From positions 1 through 25,220 of IMG/VR virus record IMGVR_UViG_3300020162_000806: a DNA stretch of 25,220 bases. One strand, written 5' to 3'. Position 1 is the first letter of the stretch. Each line of letters opens with the position of its first letter. The notes under the pieces were generated by a model, which saw only the letters and a program-made list of their open reading frames with translations, ran no database searches and was not told the origin of the DNA. The position numbers were made by a program, and so were the translations under genes. Below, piece by piece: positions 1-10,100 of the stretch. Source of the DNA: a virus.

Positions 1-1236
1 AACCAGAACGCGAATCGGATTGGACGGAGCGTTGGTGGTTGACGAACCGGTGATAACACCGACCACACTAAAGAAATGAGACGAAGCGCCCTGAACAATC
101 GGAACCATCAAAGTGAACTGACCGGCAAGGAATCCACAGGTGGCACTGAAGTTAACCGAGGTCACGGACCCGGTCATGGCGGCCAGCGTGTTCATTACGG
201 TCAGAGTACGAATGTCATCCACATAGGTCTTGGTAGCCGCATCGGTGCCCGACGTCGGAGTGGCAAGACTGGTGATGCGCTGGCTGTTCATCGACACCGA
301 AGCGGTAGGAGCGGCCATCTGATCGAGACGGCTGGTCCTAACCTGGGTGTCGAAATTGGTAATGAGCGAGGCGGTAGGAGTCGTCCATGCGGTGTTTCCA
401 GCCACAGTGGCGATGACCTGACCGTTGGTGCCCTCGGCAATCTTGGCGACGGTGACTGCATTGTCCTGCAGGGCCGTCGTGGTGACCGTGTTGGTGGTCA
501 GTACGGCGGAGACTGCGCCCTCTGGGTAAGCCAGCAGAATGCGATCAGCCGCAACGGGTGCTGGGGTGATCGAGACGTTTGTGCCGCTGAGGGTGTAGTG
601 AGTACCGGGTCGCTGACGTAGACCATTGATGTATACCTCGACATCCGACGGGTCCGTGATCCCCGAGATCGCGGACGGAAGGGCAAACAGAGTCGTTGCA
701 CCATCACCGTTGTGAACCAGCGTACCGATTCCACTGAGGGAGGCTGGAAGGGCTCCGGTGACGGCTGCCTGAAGTTGGTTGACGGTCACGGCATCGGTAC
801 CGTTGACGCCAGCGGCAATGTTGCCGATCTTGCGTCCACGTCCGGCCCATGCTCCGTCGGTGCCAATAGTCATGGCATCGGTCTGGAGGTCGATGGCCTC
901 CTGAACTAGGAAGAACAACTGGTTGCTGTCAAGATCCAGAAGTTCGGAGGTGATGTTGGTCGAGTCGACGTAATCGACGTACCGAGCATCGCCCTTGGTC
1001 TCTCGAACGATACGCAGGGTATCGGTATCGAAGACATTAGACACGGTGTCGACCTCATCGTTGATGGTGTCGAGTGTGTAGTCTGTGGTGATTGTGAGAA
1101 GTGTACCGTTCTTGTACACCTTGATCTGAGTGGAGATGGACTCCGTGTCGGCGTCCAGCAGCGCCACCGACCCGTATGAGAACGGGCCGGTGGTGCCGCC
1201 GACGGTACCGACATACTCTACATAAGAGAATGCCAT
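1..1236 (-). CDS. T7-like tail fibre protein, N-terminal part (runs off left edge)
   Basis: The frame opens at an ATG at 1234-1236, 6 bases after the stop of the large internal virion protein, and stays open for 412 codons to base 1, so the C-terminal receptor-binding part lies outside the window. The protein starts MAFSYVEYVGT. Near residues 105-155 it carries the series VQEAIDLQTDAM, GRKIGNIAAG and DAVTVNQLQ, typical of the N-terminal domain by which T7 gp17 fibres attach to the tail (Phage_T7_tail family). The following part is Thr/Ala/Ser-rich beta-type sequence with phrases such as ITSLATPTSGTDAATKTYVDD, usual in trimeric fibre shafts. The start has only a loose purine-rich ribosome site. 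Position after the last internal virion gene equals that of T7 gene 17. The attachment role is a family inference; receptor specificity cannot be read. Confidence 0.93.
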   Translation of the reverse strand, partial: MAFSYVEYVGTVGGTTGPFSYGSVALLDADTESISTQIKVYKNGTLLTITTDYTLDTINDEVDTVSNVFDTDTLRIVRETKGDARYVDYVDSTNITSELLDLDSNQLFFLVQEAIDLQTDAMTIGTDGAWAGRGRKIGNIAAGVNGTDAVTVNQLQAAVTGALPASLSGIGTLVHNGDGATTLFALPSAISGITDPSDVEVYINGLRQRPGTHYTLSGTNVSITPAPVAADRILLAYPEGAVSAVLTTNTVTTTALQDNAVTVAKIAEGTNGQVIATVAGNTAWTTPTASLITNFDTQVRTSRLDQMAAPTASVSMNSQRITSLATPTSGTDAATKTYVDDIRTLTVMNTLAAMTGSVTSVNFSATCGFLAGQFTLMVPIVQGASSHFFSVVGVITGSSTTNAPSNPIRVLV

Positions 1237-1242
1237 TGGTAG

Positions 1243-4200
1243 TTATTCCAGTCCACCGGTAATCAACTGAGAGTACCAGGTGTTAAAGAGTGGGGTGTGG
1301 GTGTTCAAGAACTTCAGGTCTCGTTCGCCTGTCTTCTCATCGGAGAAGATCAACTTGTTTACCTGTCCAAAACTCTGCATGATCGGAGCAAGAGCACTGT
1401 TTCCTCGCATGTTTGCTCCGGCGGATCCACCAGCAATCTGATCGATGACCGATAGAGCAGACGAGTTATGGGCTCCAAGCCACGGAGACTTGACAGCCCG
1501 CGACACGAAGAATGCGGAAGGATTGTCCTCCCACTCCTGCTCGAGATCCTCTACAGTCTTCTTTCCGGTGATCGTCTCACGGGTTGCCTGATAGATGTTC
1601 TCACCAATCATGACAGCAGCAATGGTTGAAAGCATGGTTGCATAACTTCCGTTGGTTGCAGTCCGATATGCGACGTTGAGAGCGAACGCACGACTGTACG
1701 ACGTGAGGTTGTACACCAGTTTGTGCCAGACGCTACGGGACTCGACGGAGGAGGCAAGACTGGCGGTGGGAACGTGGAAGTTGTGGGCTGCCGTGAGATA
1801 GTCCATGACGGAAGACATTGTCTGGTCATCGACTCGCCCACGCATCATACCCATGCTCCAACATTCCTCCTGACCGGCAAGACCATTCCGAAGATTCCGG
1901 ATGGCGTTGGGAGTCAGAAGTCCCGAGTGGTTCATTTGAAGTGCAACGTCGTACGGGAGACCCGCTTCCGCTGCTGCATTCTTAAACGCGGCTCGAGCCT
2001 GAGGAGTATTCTCGGCAACCGCTCCGATACGCTCAAGAGCGGTGGCAAGACGTTCCATGTTGTCAATGTTGCGGGTGACAAAGCGCTTGGCCTGACGGTC
2101 AGCGACCAATCGAGCGACACCTGAAGCCCACTGCATTCCACCAAGACGCATACCGGTTTCACCGTATGCTTCGGCGGCTGCAACGACAGTACTAGTACCA
2201 CGGCCCATTGGAGTGCCGCCGTTGGTAATGACCTCACGACCCGTCATGGTGTGCCAGACACGTTCCCACGGGGCGATGAATCGCTGTGCCATGGTAGTAC
2301 CGACACTGGAGCCAAACGAGGAATGAGCAAGCGAACTATACTGATCCGTGGCGTGGGCAATGTCTTCCATTGCCGCAAGGTCGTTGGAGTGACGAATGGC
2401 ATGCATGAGATCAAAGATACCACGCATACCACCTCCATATAGACGAGAGGCGGTAACTGCCCTGTTCATCTCCGTTGCAATGCCAGCCATTCCCCAGAAG
2501 GCACCGAACGATCCACGAACCACGCCCGTACTGACACGGAACGCAGGATCGAAGAACTTCGTATTGTTGTACTGGGCTCGACCGGTATTGTAGTGCCACT
2601 TCTGTTCGAGAAGATCGACTCCCTGTTCGTATTCACGCTTGACCTGGCTGTCCAGAATCGTATTAGCGTGAGACCTGAGGGCATCGATAACTTCGTCGAA
2701 ATTAGCACGTTCTCCAAGCATTTCCGTCAACTGTGCATCGAACAGGATCTGGGGAGACCTGATCTCCATGTACAGTTTGTGCTCCTGAACGGGAGAACCG
2801 ATGTAGTACTGACGCACTCGGGGATCCCGATAGACGGCATCCTCGAGCGTACGGGCGGCTGCACTATCGGCTCGAGAGGTAGCCACTCGATATCCGACGC
2901 CAGCCTCGGTAACACCCGAGGTAAGGCGACTAATAGTGTGGACAGCCATCTGGTTGGCGTATTCCTCAATGGCAGGACGGAATGCATTCTGATCGGCAAC
3001 CGACAGGACGTTGTACGCTGTTCCACGTGGAACACCGATGGCGTCTGCGACGGTATCCGGAATGGGTTCTCCAGAAGTCATGATACGATGCGCATAGGCA
3101 TCTCGGAAGTTGCCCTGAGCCTCGTTCATGCGAGCCATGATGGCTCCGCTGTTGGGTTCACGGGGACGGTAGTTGGGACGCACCGTTCCTGCGCCGTGGC
3201 TAACAGCCAGACGCTGACCCGCCTCGTCGTAATGACGACGCATGATCTGGTACATCTCCAGCATACCGGCATTAAGTCCCGTAGTATCTCCACTATCAAG
3301 AGCATCCTGAAGGAGTTGATCCTCATCAGGTCGACCACGATAATGACCGGCATTCCTTGCCCTGACTTCGGCCGAGGTAAGTTCATTGACGGCAAGACGA
3401 CCGCGATCGCGGAAGTTCTGCATCGTACGAACAGCACCGTCGTTAAAGCCAAGCGACTTGACAAGCGCTTCAGGACGATCAAGCATGTTGAACGCCGTCA
3501 CCATCATGTCAAGAACACGGGCAGAGTTGTGGATATCGGCAAAACCAGTACCGGCGGTCTGAAGACTAAAGATTGCACGACCAAGACCCCGAAGGATGGG
3601 AACCTGTCCCATTCTCATCAGGATTTCATTGGTAATGACCAGTCGCTCTCCAGGATTGCTCTTAGACGAAAGTTTCTCGAGAATGCGCTTCTGCTTCTCT
3701 GCCCTCTCGTTTGCTTTGACCTCTTCCTTGGTCGGGGCCTTGGTTCCCTTACCACCAGGGGAGGCTGGCTTAGATCCGGACGCTCCCGACGTTGCCGTAG
3801 GAGCGGACGGAACGGAGACGGTCGGATCCGTAACCGCACTGTTGACGTACGACACGGTCCTAGCCTTGGAAGCACTGCGAGCCTCCGCCGTAGCGGGATC
3901 GGACTCCATGGCCGCTTCCAGCATCTGCTGGTCGCGCATGTCCTTGGCGGCCTTCTTGGTGTTTTCGGTGGCAACACGAACGCCCTTCATGGACGGCATG
4001 TCAGGACGAGTCGGAAGATCTCCAATCACGTCATCGACACCGACCTGAACAGCGATATCCTCAGCCTCGCGAGAGGCAACCGAGAATCGGATGTTACGTC
4101 CGTCCATCGTTGCCGACAGAATGTCCTCGACGGGCCTACCGTCAAGAGTGTCCATCTGTCGTGCAATAAAGAAGTCCTCAAGGGCAGTCCACCGCGGAAG

Positions 4201-7200
4201 TTGGGTAGCATCGCCGTACAGGTTGTACAGACGACGATTCAACTCCTCGGCAAACTCATTCTCACCACGCCTAACGGCGACGGCAATCTGAGCCCTGAGA
4301 CGGGAGATCTCCATCACGTTCTCTACCTTGGGGGCAGCCGAACCAAGTTCGTGGCTACGACGAATCATCGCGGGGCGACCCTCGATGGTGTTCATCTCAC
4401 TAGCAATCTTGGTACGACGCTTCTCAAGATAGGTAATCTCATCCAGGGCATCAACCAAACGAGGATCAGCATCAGTGGCCTTAGCGGCCCTAAGTGCATC
4501 TCGTTCGGCCTGCTTGGCTGCAAGTTCCGCATCAATCAGTTCCGTCTCGCGACGCAGGACGGAATATTCGGTGTTGTTACCGACTTCCGACGCTGCCCTG
4601 CGAGCCTTGTTCCTAATATTGCGACCCTTCTTGGTGGCGAACTCCTCTGGCTTAAGTTCGTTAAGTTTCTTGGCTGCAGTGTTATTTGCTGCAATCTTGA
4701 CAGCAGCACGTTCTGCACGAACGGTGTCGGCGGTAATGATGGCGGTAGGAACGACATCCCTGTTCAGGACATCGACCTGACCGTTAAGTTGCTTGTCAAG
4801 ACGGTCGATCAGATTCTGGGTACGCTTGATGGCGCGCTCGCGCTTGGCGATGGCATCCTTGTAGGCTTCCTGAACCTTGCGACCTGCTCCACCAGCCTTG
4901 GCCTTCTCCGCTGCTTCCTTGAGTTTAGGAAGGTTGTCCGTCATCTGAGTAAGACCACCACGCAGGTTGGTGATCTTCTGATCGAGTGGAAGATCCTTGG
5001 CTCCTGCCCTGATGGCCTCGATTTCCGGGGCAACCTTGGCAAGTTCCGCCGATAGAGCCGCTTCCTGCTCAGCCACAGTCATGCGCTGAATCGGAGTCCT
5101 AGCCTTGTAGACAGGACGCAATGGATTGGTACCGGCCGTCAGATGAGTATCTGCCGACTTGGATCCCAGGAACCTGTCGACAAACTCGACCTTCCAGCGA
5201 TTGGCGGCCTGAGTCTGCTGAATGGCGCCACGACGAACGGCGTTGAAACCGGACTGGGAGAGAGACACCTTCCACAGCGGGAAGGTACCAGATTCCTCCA
5301 TGGTTCGATTAAGAGCATCGGATCCACCCTTAGCCAAGATCTCTCGACGGGTCTTACGGACTTCGTCAAGAGTCTCCGCAAGAGCGGCATCACGTTCCCT
5401 GAACAACCGAGTCGCTTCGTTCAGTTCATCGACGGCGTCGGACAGAGCCGTTGTCATCGCTGGATTGTCATCGATGATATCGGTCGCTGCGGTAAGCACG
5501 GTGGCATTATCCGCATCTGGATCAAGGGCTCGCATGGTGCGAGCACGGGTGGCTTCACCACGACGTGCCGACGCCTGAGCGGCATCCCTGACCTTCTTGA
5601 GGGCGTTGATCATTTCCTTGAAGTGATCAAGACGCTCAAAGCCCTCGTCGTTAAGACGCACAAAGGCGTCGTTAAGTTGATTGATTGCTCCATCGACGGA
5701 TGCAATCATGTTACCAGTGCGGGTAGCCGCTTCGGTATGCATCTCGTTGAGGATGTCGACACCACCCTGGAAACGACCTTGGGTAATGTTGTCGTTGACG
5801 CGGTTCATTGCCTGAACGGCTTCATCAGTAGCCGCGGCGTAGCCACGATCGCTGATCTGCTTGAGAGCCGCATTGACAGCCTTATCCTCTAGGACGCTGA
5901 TGCGCTTGTTGGCATTAATGGCGTTGGCAACGCGGACAACACGGTCCTTGTCACCACGTGCCATCCACTCAGCGACAAGACGAGCATCCCCGCTAGCCCC
6001 CTCGAGATAGTCCACGATGAACCTGTACTGTGCAAAGTCATCGCCCATGTGAGAACGAAGGAGATCCATGGCCTTCTTGCGGAAGAAGTGAGCCTGATCG
6101 CCTCCATTGAGGACGTAGGTCTCGACCTCTCCGGTCCAAGCCGCCACCTGCTCCTGGGTACGCTGGGCAGCGGTAAGACGATCGGAGACGTACTGATTAA
6201 GTTCAGCAGCGTCAGGACGGTTGGTTTCAATCCAATCCGACAGATCGTCCATGTCCTCACGGGTGCCCCAGTGGGCATTGGTACGGGCTTCGTCATCCAT
6301 AAGGACACGACGAAGTTCGGTATCGGGACCGGTAATGGTGTCGAGGCTGCGTTCAAGACGACTCTTGGAGGAGCGCCATGCACTCAGAGCGACTTGATCA
6401 ATGGCGGTACCAAGAGTACCTTCGGCACTATTGGCTGCCATGTTCTCGATAGGAGACAGACCGGAGACGGCGTTATTAGCCTTGTTACCGGCTCGGTTGA
6501 GCAGATCTCCACCAACGGAGAAGCCCAGACCAAGCATGGTACCGAACGCAACATCGTCAGTCCAATTGGTATCGGCCTCGTAGGTCTTGCCATAGATGCG
6601 AAGACCGTCGTCATTCATCTGCTTGAAAGACGAATAGGCAGACGATGCTCCATCCATACCGTCCCACAGGTAAGTGGCGGCCTTATACGTCTTGCCGTAG
6701 TTGGTGGCAAGGCTGGAGATGCGAGCACCGATGGACATGCCGCGAGATACATTGGTACCCGCGGCTGCAGCGGCCGATGCAAGAGATCCTGCTCGGGCTG
6801 CCGTAGCCATACCACCGGTGGCGACAAACGACACCGCGGTGGTGGGATCCGATGCGATGTAGTTGACGATCGCAGAGAACGTCTTGTTGAACCCGTAGGT
6901 CAGGAAGTTGGACTCGGCGTCATAGCGATCGATTTCCAACTCTGCTCGGGCAATGATTTCGATTTCGCTGACTCGCTGAAGGAAATGAGCCTGAGAAACG
7001 GAGTTCTCAATCAGATCCTTCTTCAGTTCCTCTCCACCACGGAAGAGGACCGCTGCGGTCATCTCTTGGGGAAGGACCTTTTCCCACAAGTGGGTGGCCG
7101 CTTCACGATTAAAGTTTGGGTCAGGACGATCCGCAATATTGGGATCCCAACCATACTTCCAGTCAACTAAATTGCGCTGCGGAGTATCCGCGGCACCGAA

Positions 7201-7365
7201 TGCAAACCGACCTGCACCACCAGCGGTGGCAGCATAGGTGGCACGTTCGGCCATGGCACCGAAATTAAACGAACCCCCGAGTCCCCCGCTAAGGAGACTA
7301 GGAGCATTGAAGATTCCACTTTCCTTGTCATACTCAAACGCCTGATTGTAATTAAAAGTACTCAT
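1243..7365 (-). CDS. Giant internal virion / ejection protein (T7 gp16 position), 2040 aa
   Basis: This is the largest gene in the window. By position and architecture it corresponds to T7 gp16, the core protein ejected into the cell envelope to form the DNA conduit, but it is much longer than T7 gp16 (about 1318 residues). Visible parts are: an Ala/Gly-rich N-terminus with a hydrophobic stretch near residues 165-210; a long charged, helical, probably coiled-coil middle (roughly 430-1000); a Pro/Ser/Thr/Lys-rich low-complexity linker near 1170-1220; and a C-terminal block with Trp/Tyr-rich helices, including a hydrophobic segment around YATMLSTIAAVMIGENIY near residue 1920. I do not see the N-terminal lytic transglycosylase motif present in T7 gp16. 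It starts at ATG 7363-7365, 18 bases after the 901-residue gene. The sense codons avoid TTA, CTA and TCA over most of its length, which leaves long open frames on the opposite strand. Confidence 0.85.
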   Translation of the reverse strand: MSTFNYNQAFEYDKESGIFNAPSLLSGGLGGSFNFGAMAERATYAATAGGAGRFAFGAADTPQRNLVDWKYGWDPNIADRPDPNFNREAATHLWEKVLPQEMTAAVLFRGGEELKKDLIENSVSQAHFLQRVSEIEIIARAELEIDRYDAESNFLTYGFNKTFSAIVNYIASDPTTAVSFVATGGMATAARAGSLASAAAAAGTNVSRGMSIGARISSLATNYGKTYKAATYLWDGMDGASSAYSSFKQMNDDGLRIYGKTYEADTNWTDDVAFGTMLGLGFSVGGDLLNRAGNKANNAVSGLSPIENMAANSAEGTLGTAIDQVALSAWRSSKSRLERSLDTITGPDTELRRVLMDDEARTNAHWGTREDMDDLSDWIETNRPDAAELNQYVSDRLTAAQRTQEQVAAWTGEVETYVLNGGDQAHFFRKKAMDLLRSHMGDDFAQYRFIVDYLEGASGDARLVAEWMARGDKDRVVRVANAINANKRISVLEDKAVNAALKQISDRGYAAATDEAVQAMNRVNDNITQGRFQGGVDILNEMHTEAATRTGNMIASVDGAINQLNDAFVRLNDEGFERLDHFKEMINALKKVRDAAQASARRGEATRARTMRALDPDADNATVLTAATDIIDDNPAMTTALSDAVDELNEATRLFRERDAALAETLDEVRKTRREILAKGGSDALNRTMEESGTFPLWKVSLSQSGFNAVRRGAIQQTQAANRWKVEFVDRFLGSKSADTHLTAGTNPLRPVYKARTPIQRMTVAEQEAALSAELAKVAPEIEAIRAGAKDLPLDQKITNLRGGLTQMTDNLPKLKEAAEKAKAGGAGRKVQEAYKDAIAKRERAIKRTQNLIDRLDKQLNGQVDVLNRDVVPTAIITADTVRAERAAVKIAANNTAAKKLNELKPEEFATKKGRNIRNKARRAASEVGNNTEYSVLRRETELIDAELAAKQAERDALRAAKATDADPRLVDALDEITYLEKRRTKIASEMNTIEGRPAMIRRSHELGSAAPKVENVMEISRLRAQIAVAVRRGENEFAEELNRRLYNLYGDATQLPRWTALEDFFIARQMDTLDGRPVEDILSATMDGRNIRFSVASREAEDIAVQVGVDDVIGDLPTRPDMPSMKGVRVATENTKKAAKDMRDQQMLEAAMESDPATAEARSASKARTVSYVNSAVTDPTVSVPSAPTATSGASGSKPASPGGKGTKAPTKEEVKANERAEKQKRILEKLSSKSNPGERLVITNEILMRMGQVPILRGLGRAIFSLQTAGTGFADIHNSARVLDMMVTAFNMLDRPEALVKSLGFNDGAVRTMQNFRDRGRLAVNELTSAEVRARNAGHYRGRPDEDQLLQDALDSGDTTGLNAGMLEMYQIMRRHYDEAGQRLAVSHGAGTVRPNYRPREPNSGAIMARMNEAQGNFRDAYAHRIMTSGEPIPDTVADAIGVPRGTAYNVLSVADQNAFRPAIEEYANQMAVHTISRLTSGVTEAGVGYRVATSRADSAAARTLEDAVYRDPRVRQYYIGSPVQEHKLYMEIRSPQILFDAQLTEMLGERANFDEVIDALRSHANTILDSQVKREYEQGVDLLEQKWHYNTGRAQYNNTKFFDPAFRVSTGVVRGSFGAFWGMAGIATEMNRAVTASRLYGGGMRGIFDLMHAIRHSNDLAAMEDIAHATDQYSSLAHSSFGSSVGTTMAQRFIAPWERVWHTMTGREVITNGGTPMGRGTSTVVAAAEAYGETGMRLGGMQWASGVARLVADRQAKRFVTRNIDNMERLATALERIGAVAENTPQARAAFKNAAAEAGLPYDVALQMNHSGLLTPNAIRNLRNGLAGQEECWSMGMMRGRVDDQTMSSVMDYLTAAHNFHVPTASLASSVESRSVWHKLVYNLTSYSRAFALNVAYRTATNGSYATMLSTIAAVMIGENIYQATRETITGKKTVEDLEQEWEDNPSAFFVSRAVKSPWLGAHNSSALSVIDQIAGGSAGANMRGNSALAPIMQSFGQVNKLIFSDEKTGERDLKFLNTHTPLFNTWYSQLITGGLE

Positions 7366-7383
7366 GGAATTTGCTTTCTGTTG

Positions 7384-10089
7384 TTACTTTACGAATTTTT
7401 CCAGTCGACGCATGGATTCGGCCTGTTCCTTCTTCTCTACATTGGGAAGAACAGTCGTGGTAAACTCGTAGAAATTCTGAGCGTTGGTCTTTACCTTCGA
7501 AGTTGGAATGTGAATCCAACGATTTGCTACCTTGACACGGATGGCTGAATGACCTTCAAGAAGATCCTGATCGTATGGATCAATTTCAACTGCTTGGATC
7601 TCTTCAGGTTTGTAGATACGAGGCATTCCCGTATTGTCAAGTTGCGGCATGGTGGACAAAGCCTGAGCAGCCGCTGGCTTGAGGTGATCCATGTACTTAC
7701 CCCAGGCAGGGGTTTCCATTGCTTCAGGATCAGGAAGAGGAAGATTCCCGTTGTACCCTGGAACGTTTCGATACATTCGGATAGTGGGGGTTCCATCTCG
7801 CGTATAACGATAGAAACCGTAGCCGTCCTGCTTCATCATGTCATGCATAAGCGTGGCTTGATCCGATGCGTTTGGATAGCAAGCAGCAAGAGCGGCATAT
7901 TCAAGAAGAGTTGATTGCTCCGACGGGGAGCGACTATCGAACGCTTCAGAAGCAGACACCTGACCAAAGTCGGTAAACCAACCACTATCGAATGCCGCAT
8001 CTGAACTTAGCCGTGTGATGGCTTCATTGATGTCCTTAAGTCGCTTCTTACCTTCTTCGCTTCCCATATTGGGAGCGCTCCACGCCTTTCGATTTGCAGT
8101 GAACTCAGTGATCATTCCGATGGTTTCATCGGGAGACATTTCCTTATTTCTATCCATGTACCTGAGAGCGGCACCAATAGCGAACGAATCCTTGTATTTG
8201 GGATTGGTAAGCAGTTGGTTTCTGACCGTTGGATCCTTGGCACTGTTCATCACGGTCCAAAAGGCCTTGATGAGCGGATAGTTCTTCGGATTGTCGACAC
8301 CCTCTAGAACAGCCTTTCCAAGGGCAGAAGGAACCGCAACATCACTGTATCCCGACAAGGAATCAATGAGCATCGGAATCAGTTCCGCTTCCTTCAGATT
8401 GACATAAGAACCATCTTCCAGCGCTGCACCAAGAGGAGAAGTCTTCCAACCGGTTTCAGTACTCATGGTCTTGCGACCAGTAGGACTCATGCGACGGGCA
8501 TCGGCCTCATCTCGACGCTGCTGGGCGGCAAACTTTTCGCTGTCCTGGGTGTACTGGTTCGTCATAGAGACGAGCGTCGGTCCCAGAATCTGCTGAAGAG
8601 CGGGACTGGATTCAAAACCCTGTCGGTTAGTACCAAATGTACTAAGGACATGGTCTTGAAATTCCTCAAGAGTGTTGTGAACAGTATTCCATCCGGTTGC
8701 CGCCACATCTCCAGTGGCGGGAGTCTTCTGGATGATTCGACTGCGCTCAAGGGCAAGTTCGTTTGTCTTGCCTATGATCATCTGGTTAAGTTGCTTACCA
8801 GCACGGGATGCTACGGCAGGGTTGTCCGTCTGCGTTAGTCTCCAAGCGCGGTTCATCCTATCCGTTAGATCGCTTCCGTTATCGATGTAAGCGTCGGTGG
8901 TTTCCTTATAGGCTCGGACTTTTTGATCTGAAGTCCATTTAACGCTACTGTCGATCTCATCAAACAGAGTATCGACATCTTCCTGCTTGGTACGCTCAGC
9001 AAGAGACAGAAGATTTCTTTCCTGCTCGCGTCGAATGTTTTCGACGTTTCTTGCTCGAGTAATTGCGTCTACCGCCGGAGTAATCATGGCATCAATCTGG
9101 GCGGTTACAGCATCCTGTTCCTTTTGAGAACCCAATAGAAGCGCTGCGGTAACGTCGGGATTTTCTTCCACAAGTTTGTCGCGAGCCCGCTCAAATAGAG
9201 TCAGCCTAATTGCGTTGTCGCTAACTCCTGTCAAGGAATTGGCCAAGTATTCGGTGTCAGCCATTAATCCATCAAGATACCGTGACAACGTTTGCTTAAC
9301 CGAAGCGGCTGCAAGAGTTGCTGCGGCATTCTCTGATTTCTGATTCTCCGCCTCTTCCCGATTTTGAAGGGTTTCCAGACGGTTGTTGGCTTCGTTTCGC
9401 AGTGACTGATAAGCCGCTGCGGTCTTGGCATCAGGAGCGTCTTCCGCGGCCTTGGCGTAAGTAACCCTGAGTGCCTTGAGACTATCTTGACTGTTGCTCT
9501 CATAAGCAGTCTGGATTGCTCCGGCTGCAAGAGACTTAATGGCGTCTATGGAATCAAAGATCTTCTTGTCTTCTTCGGTTTCAGCAAGACGGGCGGCTGA
9601 CTCGATCTGTCGCTGTTCCGACTGAGACGCCTGGGCCGCTTGTGCTGCTACGGATTTATCCATAGCCGCAGATTCAGGAGTGACGCTACCAAGCGCCTCT
9701 TTCTGAATTGCTTGCTGCTCTTCAACCGTGGTTGCCTTGGCAATACGAAGGTTGTAGTCAGCCAACTTTGCCTTGGCTGCTTCATCTTCCTCGCGCTTCT
9801 GCTTGGCTTCCGCACGATCTGCTTCCCGTTCCGCTCGTTCCTTCTTGAGTTCAATTGCTCGATCAAGATTGATCTTGCCCTCAAGTTCTGCGGTCTGCAT
9901 CTTCAGCATCTGGGAACCGATGTCGGCTCCGATGCCAAGGACCTTCTGCAATACCGCAAAGGGATTTTCTGGCTGCGCCACGTTAGTCTGAGCGACAAAC
10001 CGCGGCGTCTGCAGATTGATATCGGCTGAGCCAAAGCCAGACGGCGAAGGAGCCGCCGGACCGGAGCCTGTCCTGTATTCACGTGGCAT
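7384..10089 (-). CDS. Internal virion / ejection protein (T7 gp15 position), 901 aa
   Basis: The gene lies between a gp14-like and a gp16-like gene and has the size and composition expected for the middle core protein of T7-like virions (T7 gp15 is about 747 residues). These proteins are packed inside the head and ejected with the DNA. The N-terminal 60 residues are Pro/Gly/Gln-rich. They are followed by a highly charged Lys/Glu/Ala helical region (about residues 65-260, for example KLKKERAEREADRAEAK-type sequence), then a mixed helical body with many Asp/Glu. No signal peptide, membrane segment or catalytic motif is obvious. The ATG is preceded by AAGGAA about 7 bases upstream. Codon use differs from the neighbouring giant gene: the codon-aligned opposite strand is interrupted more often, so TTA, CTA and TCA are used here. 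The assignment rests on synteny and composition. Confidence 0.8.
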   Translation of the reverse strand: MPREYRTGSGPAAPSPSGFGSADINLQTPRFVAQTNVAQPENPFAVLQKVLGIGADIGSQMLKMQTAELEGKINLDRAIELKKERAEREADRAEAKQKREEDEAAKAKLADYNLRIAKATTVEEQQAIQKEALGSVTPESAAMDKSVAAQAAQASQSEQRQIESAARLAETEEDKKIFDSIDAIKSLAAGAIQTAYESNSQDSLKALRVTYAKAAEDAPDAKTAAAYQSLRNEANNRLETLQNREEAENQKSENAAATLAAASVKQTLSRYLDGLMADTEYLANSLTGVSDNAIRLTLFERARDKLVEENPDVTAALLLGSQKEQDAVTAQIDAMITPAVDAITRARNVENIRREQERNLLSLAERTKQEDVDTLFDEIDSSVKWTSDQKVRAYKETTDAYIDNGSDLTDRMNRAWRLTQTDNPAVASRAGKQLNQMIIGKTNELALERSRIIQKTPATGDVAATGWNTVHNTLEEFQDHVLSTFGTNRQGFESSPALQQILGPTLVSMTNQYTQDSEKFAAQQRRDEADARRMSPTGRKTMSTETGWKTSPLGAALEDGSYVNLKEAELIPMLIDSLSGYSDVAVPSALGKAVLEGVDNPKNYPLIKAFWTVMNSAKDPTVRNQLLTNPKYKDSFAIGAALRYMDRNKEMSPDETIGMITEFTANRKAWSAPNMGSEEGKKRLKDINEAITRLSSDAAFDSGWFTDFGQVSASEAFDSRSPSEQSTLLEYAALAACYPNASDQATLMHDMMKQDGYGFYRYTRDGTPTIRMYRNVPGYNGNLPLPDPEAMETPAWGKYMDHLKPAAAQALSTMPQLDNTGMPRIYKPEEIQAVEIDPYDQDLLEGHSAIRVKVANRWIHIPTSKVKTNAQNFYEFTTTVLPNVEKKEQAESMRRLEKFVK

Positions 10090-10100
10090 GTGTTAATTCC

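Noticed and set aside
906-1214. Minus-strand frame of 102 codons inside the tail fibre region
   Set aside because: Arg/Ser/Pro/Thr-rich shadow translation. The true fibre frame starts at 1236 and carries the T7 tail-fibre N-terminal motifs.
2593-5055. 820-codon open frame on the plus strand
   Set aside because: It lies exactly codon-aligned opposite the 2040-residue gene, so it is open simply because that gene avoids TTA, CTA and TCA. Its composition is shadow-like and there is no ribosome site or neighbouring plus-strand gene.
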